From Phyllobacterium trifolii (GTDB taxonomy: Bacteria > Pseudomonadota > Alphaproteobacteria > Rhizobiales > Rhizobiaceae): a stretch of 64,000 nucleotides of DNA. The notes below the pieces were generated by a model, which saw only the letters and a program-made list of their open reading frames with translations, searched no databases and was not told where the DNA came from. This document shows, piece by piece, positions 57,672 to 64,000 of this stretch (its first letter is position 1; every line of letters begins with the position of its first letter). The DNA is taken from contig NZ_JACHXN010000013.1 in assembly GCF_014192095.1 (NCBI RefSeq), forward strand, positions 99,762-163,761. Reading direction: 5' to 3'. The translations under genes were made by a program, and so were the position numbers.

Positions 57672-58750
57672 TTTCGATTGCGCTCGAAAATGTCAGCAAG
57701 TCGTACCAAGCCGATACTCCCGTTGTTAAGAACGTGGATCTCGATATCGAGCCGGGCGAGTTTGTCGTAATTGTAGGTCCCTCAGGTTGCGGCAAATCAA
57801 CGATGATGCGCATGATTGCTGGTTTGGAGCGGATCTCATCGGGAACTCTCAGAATAGGCGGCAAGGTAGCCAACGATATCCCGCCGCAGCACCGCGACAT
57901 CGCGATGGTCTTTCAGAATTATGCTCTCTACCCCCACCTCACAGTCGCAGAGAACATTGGATTCAGTTTGGAAATGCGCGGCGTCTCCAAAACGGAAAGG
58001 TTAAGGCGCGTTGAAGTGGTCGCGCATCTCTTGCAGCTTTCGGACTATCTTCACAAAAAGCCCAAGGACCTGTCCGGCGGCCAACGCCAGCGCGTCGCCA
58101 TGGGACGGGCGATCGCCCGTGACGCCAAGACGTACTTGATGGATGAGCCTTTATCCAATCTCGACGCTGAGTTGAGGAGCAGTATGCGGGCCGAGATAAA
58201 GCATCTGCACAGGCAATTGAAGGCAACGATGATCTACGTCACGCACGATCAGGTTGAGGCGTTGACATTGGCTGACCGGATCGCTGTCATGAACAAGGGT
58301 GTGCTTCTGCAATTCGACACCCCAGAAAAAATTTACGACGATCCGGCAAGCCTGTTCGTGGCTGGGTTCATCGGATCACCGCCGATGAATTTTATCGAGG
58401 CTAACTGCAAAGAAGGTATAGTCCAGACCACTAAGGAGGGAACCCGCATTCCGATAACTTGCCCTCCAGAGCTTGAAGGAGAAGATGTTGTAGTTGGTTT
58501 GCGGCCCGAAAACGGCGTTCTGTCAGCGGGCGACAAAAGGATGGCGATCGAATTCCGTGGTGAAGTGATGCTTATCGAGACCACGGGCAGCAATCGCAAC
58601 ATTCACGCCAAGACGGCGACTGGCCCACTCCTCATCGTGGCACCTCGGTCAGCAGCCATCGGATTGGGAGATAACGTTTCGATCGGCTATAACACCGAGG
58701 ACGCATTCCTTTTCGAGAAAAAAACGGGGAAGCGCATCCATCTGTCTTAG
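57668..58750 (+). CDS. ugpC: ABC transporter ATP-binding protein (UgpC/MsmK-like)
   Basis: A 360-residue ATPase: Walker A GPSGCGKST, Q-loop FQNYALYPHLTVAENIGF, signature LSGGQRQRVAMGRAIARD, Walker B TYLMDEPLSNLD, and H-loop YVTHDQVEAL. A C-terminal TOBE/OB domain (GLRPENGVL, VMLIETTGSNRNIHAKTATG) follows, typical of sugar and glycerol-3-phosphate importers. Its ATG overlaps the phosphodiesterase stop (ATGA). It powers the importer whose binding protein is truncated. Confidence 0.93.
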   Translation: MISIALENVSKSYQADTPVVKNVDLDIEPGEFVVIVGPSGCGKSTMMRMIAGLERISSGTLRIGGKVANDIPPQHRDIAMVFQNYALYPHLTVAENIGFSLEMRGVSKTERLRRVEVVAHLLQLSDYLHKKPKDLSGGQRQRVAMGRAIARDAKTYLMDEPLSNLDAELRSSMRAEIKHLHRQLKATMIYVTHDQVEALTLADRIAVMNKGVLLQFDTPEKIYDDPASLFVAGFIGSPPMNFIEANCKEGIVQTTKEGTRIPITCPPELEGEDVVVGLRPENGVLSAGDKRMAIEFRGEVMLIETTGSNRNIHAKTATGPLLIVAPRSAAIGLGDNVSIGYNTEDAFLFEKKTGKRIHLS

Positions 58751-58852
58751 CCTTTGTATTGCATTGCTCATGTGAGGTCCTCATGCGCTCATACTCATCA
58801 TAGAAATCACGGGCATTGGTGGCTGTCGATTTTCCCCGTGTGCTCACGTCAA

Positions 58853-59020
58853 CTAGTCGAGCAATTGTTTGGCTTGGATGAGATCTTGCGTTTCAAAACC
58901 TTCGGTGAACCAGTCGTAGACGGGTGACAGGACGCTTCGGCCGTCTTGATCGCGCCCTTGAACGACGTAGAGGCGGGTAAGGTTCATGGCGGCCCTCAGC
59001 TCCGTCGAACTGAAGCTCGG
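58853..59020 (-). pseudogene. C-terminal remnant of a cyclase-coupled ATPase/TPR protein
   Basis: On the minus strand the frame reads SSTELRAAMNLTRLYVVQGR, then SVLSPVYDWFTEGFETQDLI and QAKQLLD, ending at a stop at 58853. This is the characteristic C-terminal end (ELRAAMSLARL...LLAPVYGWFTEGFDTxDLxEAKALL) of large adenylate cyclase/AAA-TPR proteins of rhizobia. Only about 55 codons remain, with no start or upstream domains. It is a decayed fragment between the Ugp-like operon and the VOC gene. Assignment is from memory of the family ending. Confidence 0.6.
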
Positions 59021-59077
59021 TTACCTGCGCCATATCCCGCCAGGGTCAACGATCACGTTGGCATAGTTTGGATGCAA

Positions 59078-59437
59078 TTATTTTGGTTGCATGAGTTCAA
59101 TGCGATTTCCGAAGGGATCATCGACGTATCGTCGTTCGTAACCCTCTAACGGTTTATCTTCTTTGACCAGGAAGCCCGCATTACTGAGAGTGCGTACTAA
59201 GAAGGCAAGGTCGTCCACGACAAAGGCGGGATGGGCTTTTCTGGCGGGTGAAAAGTCGTACTCAACACCACGATGTATTTTAACACTGCCGTTTTCGAAC
59301 CAGCATCCTCCCCTAGCACCGAGCTGCGCGGGTTTTGGTACCTCGGGAACGCCCAACGACCGCGCGTAGAAGTCTCTTGCTTTGGCTTCGCCACCAGCCG
59401 GCATAGCAAGTTGAACGTGATCGATTCCACTAATCAT
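59078..59437 (-). CDS. VOC family (glyoxalase/bleomycin-resistance fold) protein
   Basis: A 119-residue single vicinal-oxygen-chelate domain: ISGIDHVQLAMPAGGEAKAR with the metal-site His, RDFYARSLGVPEVPKP, GCWFENGSVKIHRGVEYDF with a second metal residue, and YVDDPFGNRIELMQPK with the terminal Glu. The chelating His/His/Glu set looks complete. Substrate unknown. Monocistronic. It directly follows the ATPase remnant on the map. Confidence 0.88.
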   Translation of the reverse strand: MISGIDHVQLAMPAGGEAKARDFYARSLGVPEVPKPAQLGARGGCWFENGSVKIHRGVEYDFSPARKAHPAFVVDDLAFLVRTLSNAGFLVKEDKPLEGYERRYVDDPFGNRIELMQPK

Positions 59438-59982
59438 TACTGCCGTCTCTCCAGCCTCAAACTCTTCCTGTTTCCATACCGGAATTATTCAAATAGGTAA
59501 TGGCGTTTTGGCTTTGGACCCACGCCCGTAAAGTTCCTGTGGATGCGACCAGCACGGCGGCGGCGAGAAGTCGGTCCCTGACATGTTATGCATGGTGAAA
59601 CGTCAACTAAAACAGTGGTGAAACGTTAATTAGAAGTCTGGTGAATCGTTAATTACGATGGTGGTGAAACGTAATATAGCAGCGTGGCCAAGTGCAGAAA
59701 TGGTGTGGTTGGCGGGTCGGGCTTTCAACAGAAAGCACGGGCAGGATGACAGTGATTCAAATAGGCGCAATAAAATAAGACGTGTGGCTCGCTCTAATGC
59801 CAAGGCTTACAGCCCCTGCCCCTCCATCTGGAACATTTACGGTCTCGGGCGGACCTCTTAAGAGCGAATAGCCTCGACCAACGACACCAGCCCTTCAGGG
59901 AACATCTCTCGTCGACCTGGAGTCCAATCTTATCATGCCCGCCCCCTCGAAATGACGGCGAAGCTGAACTACCGTTGGAGTC
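59438..59982. other. Non-coding region with 23-bp array and right SRAP-segment repeat
   Basis: 545 bases without a gene. It holds a tandem 23-bp array (59594-59685) and the start of the 340-bp direct repeat (from 59810). Further repeats upstream of 59594 were not found. Confidence 0.5.
59594..59685 (+). repeat. Array of four 23-bp-periodic repeats, left of SRAP
   Basis: Copies start at 59594, 59617, 59640 and 59663, exactly 23 bases apart. The conserved part is GGTGAA(A/T)CGT(T/C)AA(T/C)TA (fourth copy GGTGAAACGTAATATA); the last seven or so bases of each unit vary. Such spacing of about two helical turns is typical of protein-binding iterons or of the multiple terminal repeats of IS21-type ends. 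Confidence 0.8.
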
Positions 59983-60151
59983 ATGTGCAACGACTATGAG
60001 CAGCATATCCGTTGGGCCGAATATTGCGACATGATGCAGAAGCTCGAGCTAGGCATTCCTGCCCATCAGAGCGAGTTCGACCTTCCGCAGGCCGATGATA
60101 TCAGGGTCAACGATATGGCTCCGGTGATGCGCGCTGCCAGAGACTATATCG
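59810..60151 (+). repeat. Right copy of the ~340-bp direct repeat (SRAP segment)
   Basis: Same-orientation partner of 36503-36840. It includes about 170 bases upstream of SRAP and its first 56 codons; in this copy the gene continues intact. The upstream part is as well conserved as the coding part, which indicates recent duplication or gene conversion. Confidence 0.9.
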
Positions 60152-60573
60152 AACTTTCGCCGATGAATTTCAGCTTCCCGCCTACCGGGCGCGGCGGTCC
60201 CGTGTTCAATTTCCGGTCGGAGGGCCGCCACTTTGACGACAGCAGACGTTGCCTTATCCCGGCAAGTGCCTTCTTCGAATTCACGGGCAAGAAATATCCT
60301 AAAGCGAAGCATCGGTTTGCTTTGCAGGATTCGCCCTTTCTGGCGATCGCGAGCGTCTGGCGCGAGGGACAAGGCAACCATCCCGCTGCCTTTACGATAC
60401 TGACAACGATGCCGGGACCGGACGTGGAACCGTTTCACAATCGCCAAGTGGTTGTGCTTCGCCCTGAAAACTGGGCAGCCTGGATTTACGTGACGAAGTC
60501 CGAAACAGAATTGCTGCGGCCGCTGCCGGAGGGCTCGCTGACTGTGGAGACCGTGCGGGCGGGAAATGACTGA
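59983..60573 (+). CDS. SOS response-associated peptidase (SRAP; YedK/HMCES family)
   Basis: A 196-residue complete SRAP protein. Cys2, exposed after Met removal, is the residue that forms a thiazolidine cross-link with abasic sites in single-stranded DNA. Further family residues are the Asn in GPVFNFRSEGRHF, the Glu in CLIPASAFFEFTG, and the His in EPFHNRQVVVL. SRAP proteins protect or process abasic sites during replication and are often SOS-linked or carried on mobile elements. The gene lies between two 23-bp-periodic arrays and has a truncated relative 23 kb away. Confidence 0.9.
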   Translation: MCNDYEQHIRWAEYCDMMQKLELGIPAHQSEFDLPQADDIRVNDMAPVMRAARDYIELSPMNFSFPPTGRGGPVFNFRSEGRHFDDSRRCLIPASAFFEFTGKKYPKAKHRFALQDSPFLAIASVWREGQGNHPAAFTILTTMPGPDVEPFHNRQVVVLRPENWAAWIYVTKSETELLRPLPEGSLTVETVRAGND

Positions 60574-60649
60574 GTTTGCGTGCCCGTGCGCTCGCCGCGA
60601 TGAATGGCTATGGCGCTGTCTGGCACTCCGCCGATAGTGTTGCCCATGG

Positions 60650-60741
60650 GTTATTACTCATTTCCGTGCACAGTTATTACTCATTTCACCTGACACCTAA
60701 TACACATTCCCCCACCTTTCTATTATACATCTCCCCAAAAC
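60650..60741 (+). repeat. Array of 23-bp-periodic repeats, right of SRAP
   Basis: GTTATTACTCATTT starts at 60650 and again at 60673; weaker copies start at 60696 (CCTAATACACATTCC) and 60719 (TCTATTATACATCTCC), again exactly 23 bases apart. Read as reverse complement, the (T)TTCACC end of copy 2 resembles the GGTGAAA start of the left array, so the two arrays are in opposite orientation around SRAP. Similarity between arrays is modest. Confidence 0.62.
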
Positions 60742-60744
60742 GCC

Positions 60745-61258
60745 TAGCGCTTGCCATCAAGAAGATCGTCGACGAACGGCGCAGAATGGGGCAATTCATC
60801 CTGACTGGGTCTTCGAACGTATTTACATCCGCGCATGTCGCGGACTCCCTCACTGGCCGAGTCCAGACCTTGACGATGCTCCCGATGAGTGTCGCCGAAA
60901 TAAGTCAGAAAGGGCCTGCGAGAATTCTGGATTGGGCCAATCGAGCCGAGGGACCAACGCTGGCCGATTTGCCGATGCCGGATAAAGTCTCAAGGAGCAC
61001 ATACGTCGATATGATGCTGGCAGGGGGATATCCTGAGATTCGCAGCTTAGAGGACCGCCGACGCAGACGCCGTTACCGAGACTACGTGGATACGATTGTC
61101 GAACGGGATGTTGCTGATATCTTCGAAATCAGGAAATCTGACGCGATGAGTCGGTTGATCGATCAACTCGCCGCACGAATTGCCAACGAACTCAATGTCC
61201 AGGACCTCAGCGGGAAGATTGGCATGCAGCGCAAGACAAAGGATACATATCTGGACGT
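60745..61258 (+). pseudogene. Internal fragment of an AAA_14/DUF4143 ATPase
   Basis: Homology begins at RLALAIKKIVDERRRMGQFI and runs through LTGSSN (sensor region), GRVQTLTMLPMSVAEI, YVDMMLAGGYPEIRSLEDRR, YVDTIVERDVADIFEIRKSD and IANELNVQDLSGKIGMQRKT. It ends at DTYLDV. The Walker A/B part and the C-terminal nuclease-like domain are missing. The 5-prime end coincides with the edge of the right 23-bp array and the 3-prime end with the start of an antisense winged-helix fragment. The start codon offered by the open frame at 60576 is not part of the family. Non-functional. Confidence 0.75.
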
Positions 61259-61559
61259 GGAAGCGATCGCTTTCGGCTTTGAAGAGCTCTGACAACACCG
61301 AAAAGAAATAGTGATTGGCATTCAGGCGGTAAACGCTCGACCGCCCCAATCCGGACGACAACACAATCTCTAGCGAAACGAGATCGATCAGTGCCCTTCT
61401 CAGGCTTTCCTGAGCCAGCCGACTTTTGCGGATAATCTCGTTGGAGGCCAGCATTCCTCCATGCAGCGATAGCACCCGCAACACCCGCAAGTTTGAATCG
61501 ACGCCAAGGATGGCAGTCAGAGGATACCGGATTGCGCTTTCTCTCGATGAAGGGGCCAT
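61252..61559 (-). pseudogene. N-terminal winged-helix fragment, probably of a nucleotidyltransferase-type protein
   Basis: Starting at 61559, about 100 residues look like a normal N-terminus: SAIRYPLTAILGVDSNLRVL, RVLSLHGGMLASNEIIRKSR and a winged-helix continuation to LNANHYFFSVLSELFKAESD. After that the frame runs antisense through the DUF4143 fragment. I recall such N-termini before MNT-type nucleotidyltransferase domains, but the catalytic part is absent, so this identity is tentative. The two fragments meet tail to tail near 61258, a deletion joint. Confidence 0.5.
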
Positions 61560-61643
61560 TCAACTCCTCAACGAAGACCAGCTATAGATACTAGATAATT
61601 AGTTTTTAAACTAGATATCAGGGTGGAAACCTACGGAGCGAAG

Positions 61644-61877
61644 ATGAAAACTGACAAGCAGCAGAACATTGGGGCCACTTGTATGGCGTTAAGTGTACTC
61701 TCCGAGCTAGCAAGGAAGAATGGCCACGCCATGCTTGCCTATCTGATCGACATTGCGTTGAGGAGCCCAAGCAAAGGTTGGCCAGTTCAACCGCCCATGA
61801 GCCTGAATAGTATTACGCGAACGGCAGGGTTTGCATGCGGATCACTTGGCGCACCACATCAAGAGACTTTTCGATAA
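61644..61877 (+). CDS. Hypothetical small protein, possibly C-terminally altered
   Basis: From the ATG at 61644 (CGGAGCGAAG just upstream) the frame gives 77 residues: MKTDKQQNIGATCMALSVLS, ELARKNGHAMLAYLIDIALR, SPSKGWPVQPPMSLN and on. The first 45 residues are helical and resemble the ends of short rhizobial proteins with a GHxMLAYLIxMA pattern. The rest looks like unrelated read-through. No named family. The region just upstream (61575-61615) is AT-rich with the repeated word ACTAGATA and is the shared promoter with the winged-helix fragment. Confidence 0.4.
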   Translation: MKTDKQQNIGATCMALSVLSELARKNGHAMLAYLIDIALRSPSKGWPVQPPMSLNSITRTAGFACGSLGAPHQETFR

Positions 61878-61967
61878 AGGCGCGCCCGACTTTCAGATCA
61901 TTGCTTCGATAGCGGCTCACCGCGTGCGAGTCCCCGCTGCCTCAAATATCCGAGACAGAACCAACAT

Positions 61968-62903
61968 TCAGGCTGCCGTTGGCTCAACCTCGACCGTCAC
62001 ATGAGACAGATCATGGATATGGGCGAGTTTTTGCCGATAGGAGGAAGGTGTTTTCGGATGATTGCTGACCAGCGAAACGATGGCCCCGTGATGACCAGGT
62101 CCAAGCTGCCAGACATGCAGATCAGTGATCACGTCGCCCTCTTCTTCAATGGCCGCGCGGATTTCTTCCGGCAGATCTTCGCTTGACGGAACATAGTCCA
62201 GAAGCACGCCACCCGCATCGCGAATGAGACCCCACGACCATTTTGCGATCACGAGGGCACCGACAATACCCATTGCCGGATCAAGCCAAAGCCAGCCGTA
62301 GATACTCCCCGCAAGAAGAGCAAAAATGGCAAGGACGGACGTCAAGGCATCGGCAAGCACGTGCAGGTAGGCGGCACGCAGATTGTTGTCATGGCCGTGT
62401 CCATGATGATCATCATGGTGATGTCCATGGTGCGAATGGTCGTCTCGCAACAGCCACGCGCAGACCAGATTGACCGCGAGACCAATAACGGCGACGGCAA
62501 TCGCCTGCGGGAAACTAATCGGAACCGGATTGGCGAGACGCACGAAACTCTCCCAGCCGATGAGCACAGCGATCAATGCAAGCACAACCGCGCTTGCAAA
62601 GGCGGCAAGATCGCCGAATTTTCCGGTCCCGAACGTGAACCGGGGATTGCGGGCATTCTTCCGCGCGTACAGGTAGGCTAGGGCCGCAATGAGCATGGCC
62701 GCAGCATGCGTCGACATGTGCCAGCCATCGGCGACGAGAGCCATCGAGCCGAACAGCGTTCCTGCCGTGATTTCCGCCACCATCATCGTCGCCGTCAGGG
62801 CGATGACGAACCAGGTACGACGTTCGTTGCGCTCGTGGTTGTCGCCGAGAAAGACGTGGTCGTGAGACCCTGCTTCCAGATGCACTGCATGATTATGGTT
62901 CAT
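61968..62903 (-). CDS. dmeF: Cation diffusion facilitator, DmeF-like Co/Ni exporter
   Basis: A 311-residue CDF protein with six membrane helices, conserved HMSTHAAAM and HVLADALTS metal-site motifs in helices 2 and 5. A His-rich cytoplasmic loop lies between helices 4 and 5 (HSHHGHHHDDHHGHGHD), and a soluble C-terminal domain follows (VITDLHVWQLGPGHHGAIVS). This form matches DmeF, which exports cobalt and nickel. Its ATG overlaps the dmeR stop (ATGA), as in the known dmeRF operon, so regulation by DmeR is expected. Upstream dmeR is damaged at its start here. Confidence 0.92.
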   Translation of the reverse strand: MNHNHAVHLEAGSHDHVFLGDNHERNERRTWFVIALTATMMVAEITAGTLFGSMALVADGWHMSTHAAAMLIAALAYLYARKNARNPRFTFGTGKFGDLAAFASAVVLALIAVLIGWESFVRLANPVPISFPQAIAVAVIGLAVNLVCAWLLRDDHSHHGHHHDDHHGHGHDNNLRAAYLHVLADALTSVLAIFALLAGSIYGWLWLDPAMGIVGALVIAKWSWGLIRDAGGVLLDYVPSSEDLPEEIRAAIEEEGDVITDLHVWQLGPGHHGAIVSLVSNHPKTPSSYRQKLAHIHDLSHVTVEVEPTAA

Positions 62904-63178
62904 TTGAGATACTTCCTCACAACGTCAATGAGTTCCGCCGCTCCCTGGGCGCGCTCGGCATCTGCATCCTTGTCCGGATCGACGACATGCACGCGGATGT
63001 GATCCTCGATGAGTTCGCCCATCAGGCCGTTCACAGCCCCGCGCACCGAGGCAACAAGGTTCAGGATATCGCCGCAAGGCGCTTCGGCCTCCAGGGCACG
63101 CTCCACTGCCTCCATCTGTCCTTTGAGGCGACGAATGCGTCCGAGCAGCTTGGCTTTCTCTTTTGTCGTATGCGACGT
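62900..63178 (-). CDS. dmeR: DmeR-type metal-sensing repressor with lost start codon
   Basis: The frame reads SHTTKEKAKLLGRIRRLKGQ, MEAVERALEAEAPCGDILNL, VASVRGAVNGLMGELIEDHI and ends in DVVRKYLK, the complete RcnR/CsoR-like DmeR with metal ligands His3, the Cys in APCGD and His in EDHIRVHV. The codon where family members have the initiating Met is ACG (63176-63178), with GAGG six bases upstream. The next in-frame ATG is at 63115 and would remove 21 residues including the His ligand. In-frame TGA lies just upstream. Translation from ACG would be weak; otherwise the gene is inactive and dmeF deregulated. Confidence 0.75.
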   Translation of the reverse strand, partial: TSHTTKEKAKLLGRIRRLKGQMEAVERALEAEAPCGDILNLVASVRGAVNGLMGELIEDHIRVHVVDPDKDADAERAQGAAELIDVVRKYLK

Positions 63179-63193
63179 CCATGGCCTCGACGG

Positions 63194-63785
63194 TCACCTT
63201 TGCACCATGGGCACAAACTCGGCCGCCCATTTTGGCAGTTTGGAGGCTGCATCTGGTGAATTCCAGATGGCCAGTTCTGCTTCCGAAAGGATCAGGTCCG
63301 CGCTGGGGAACTGTTTGGCCGGGTCAGCAACAAGCCCGCCTATATGATCGGGGTGGCAGTGGGTGAGAACGACCATGCTAATAGAGTCCGCGGCGATGCC
63401 CGCTGCTCCAAGCGTTTTCGTCAATCGCCCGGCACGGGCGGCCCAATCTGTGCCCGAGGTAAGGCCTGTGTCGACCAGAATCCGCTTCTGCCCGGTGTCA
63501 ATCAGTAGCGGGCTGGCCTGAAGCTGAACCATGTCAGGGGCAAGGTAATGCGCGTCAAAATATGGTTTCTTTTCTACCGGTTTGACATTTGTCGCAAGGC
63601 TGTCGGTGGGCAAGACGAACACGCCGTCGCATAGTAATGTAATTTGGAAGTCACCAAGGGCGAATGAATAATACCCCGGTGAAGTTTTGGTCTGCCGCTG
63701 ACGTAACTTCTGGGATTCCTACGACGGAAACAACTGTTCCAGCAACCGTCGCTTTCAAGAAAGCGCGTCTGTCTGTCGCAAACAT
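63194..63785 (-). pseudogene. Tat-exported MBL-fold hydrolase, frameshifted and truncated
   Basis: From the ATG at 63785 (AAGGAGAGG upstream) the first frame gives a twin-arginine signal (TDRRAFLKATVAGTVVSVVG) and stops at 63647. The homologous protein continues in another frame from about 63680: PGYYSFALGDFQITLLCDGV, SPLLIDTGQKRILVDTGL, and the metal site VVLTHCHPDHIGGL. It breaks off at VPMVQR (63194), where relatives continue for over 100 residues with the remaining metal ligands. So there is a frameshift near 63670 and a 3-prime deletion ending 16 bases before the dmeR start position. Confidence 0.75.
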
Positions 63786-63904
63786 GGTGCCTCTCCTTCG
63801 AAAAGCTCGCTAGTCCCCGTTTGTACTATTGATACCTAAATCTACCACGAACCTAGCCGTGAGGCGATCTAAACTGCTCACCTGGCGCGATGTCCGCCTT
63901 GCGC

Positions 63905-64000
63905 CGATACTGTTGAAAAACTCATTGTTGCAGGCGCTTGGGACGCATGATTCAATCCTCTGAGTGATTTGGCAGGGGATCAGGCGATGATGGGATTTCA
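63905..64000 (+). mobile_element. Probable left end of an insertion sequence (IS1182-like guess)
   Basis: ACTGTTGAAAAACTCATTG at about 63909 resembles the TGTTGAAAAACTC words common near ends of IS elements. A transposase-like start MMGFQ/H begins at ATG 63987 with AGGGGAT upstream, running off the window. Family assignment is a guess from the MMG start and the terminal word; the sequence beyond 64000 is needed. Confidence 0.38.

Noticed and set aside
59594..59685. CRISPR-like array
   Set aside because: Units are 23 bp head to tail with only a short variable part; no 30-bp spacers and no cas genes.
61878..61967. Short minus-strand frame ending ...VIRMQTLPFA before dmeF
   Set aside because: It looks like the tail of a protein, but only about 45 codons with a stop upstream; too little to name, so not listed as a feature.

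Overview
The window looks like a chromosomal segment of a Hyphomicrobiales (Rhizobiales) alphaproteobacterium of the Brucella/Ochrobactrum-Phyllobacterium type. The basis is moderate-high GC, TctCBA and Ugp-like transporters, a B12-dependent NrdJ reductase with NrdR boxes, DmeR/DmeF, a HisKA_2 kinase and GGAAC-N16/17-NGTT promoters of the alphaproteobacterial EcfG type. The genus is an inference. The EcfG sigma factor itself is not in the window.

Layout: (1) 1-2 kb, a Csu-like chaperone-usher pilus operon on the minus strand, with the usher cut by the window edge. (2) 2.4-36 kb, mostly ordinary housekeeping and metabolic genes: cfa-mmcQ; divergent Lrp regulator/ald; the overlapping operon cysK-alaX-sseA-GNAT; a DEAD-box helicase; a divergent MocR/EamA pair; two tandem DUF1697 genes; an ilvA-ade operon; tctCBA with a terminator-like hairpin between tctC and tctB; a GT39 glycosyltransferase; tRNA-Leu(UAA); cinA; a tandem universal stress protein; gpt; corA; a Nudix hydrolase; nrdJ; a methyltransferase; and an adenylate cyclase/TPR protein. 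(3) 36.5-60.2 kb, accessory DNA bracketed by two direct copies of a ~340-bp segment carrying the start of an SRAP (YedK/HMCES) gene. The left copy is truncated and the right copy intact. Inside are an MBL-fold gene, a CNNM-type pseudogene, kup, a stress-type block with six EcfG-like promoters (DUF3606, double PRC-barrel, an acidic 131-aa protein, two transglutaminases, small proteins, a HisKA_2 kinase), a secreted M6 metalloprotease next to a CxxCH-containing secreted protein, an EF-hand protein, and a Ugp-like ABC/GDPD operon whose substrate-binding gene has lost its signal peptide. (4) 59.5-64 kb, a scarred region. The intact SRAP gene lies between two arrays of 23-bp-periodic repeats in opposite orientation. 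Beyond it are fragments of an AAA_14/DUF4143 ATPase and a winged-helix protein, then dmeR-dmeF with the dmeR start codon apparently lost, a truncated and frameshifted Tat-type MBL gene, and the probable edge of an insertion sequence.

The most notable signals are the paired 23-bp arrays around SRAP, the direct SRAP-segment repeats flanking 23 kb, the cluster of EcfG-like promoters, and the dmeR/MBL junction. All functional calls come from reading translated sequence and motifs. No database search was run.
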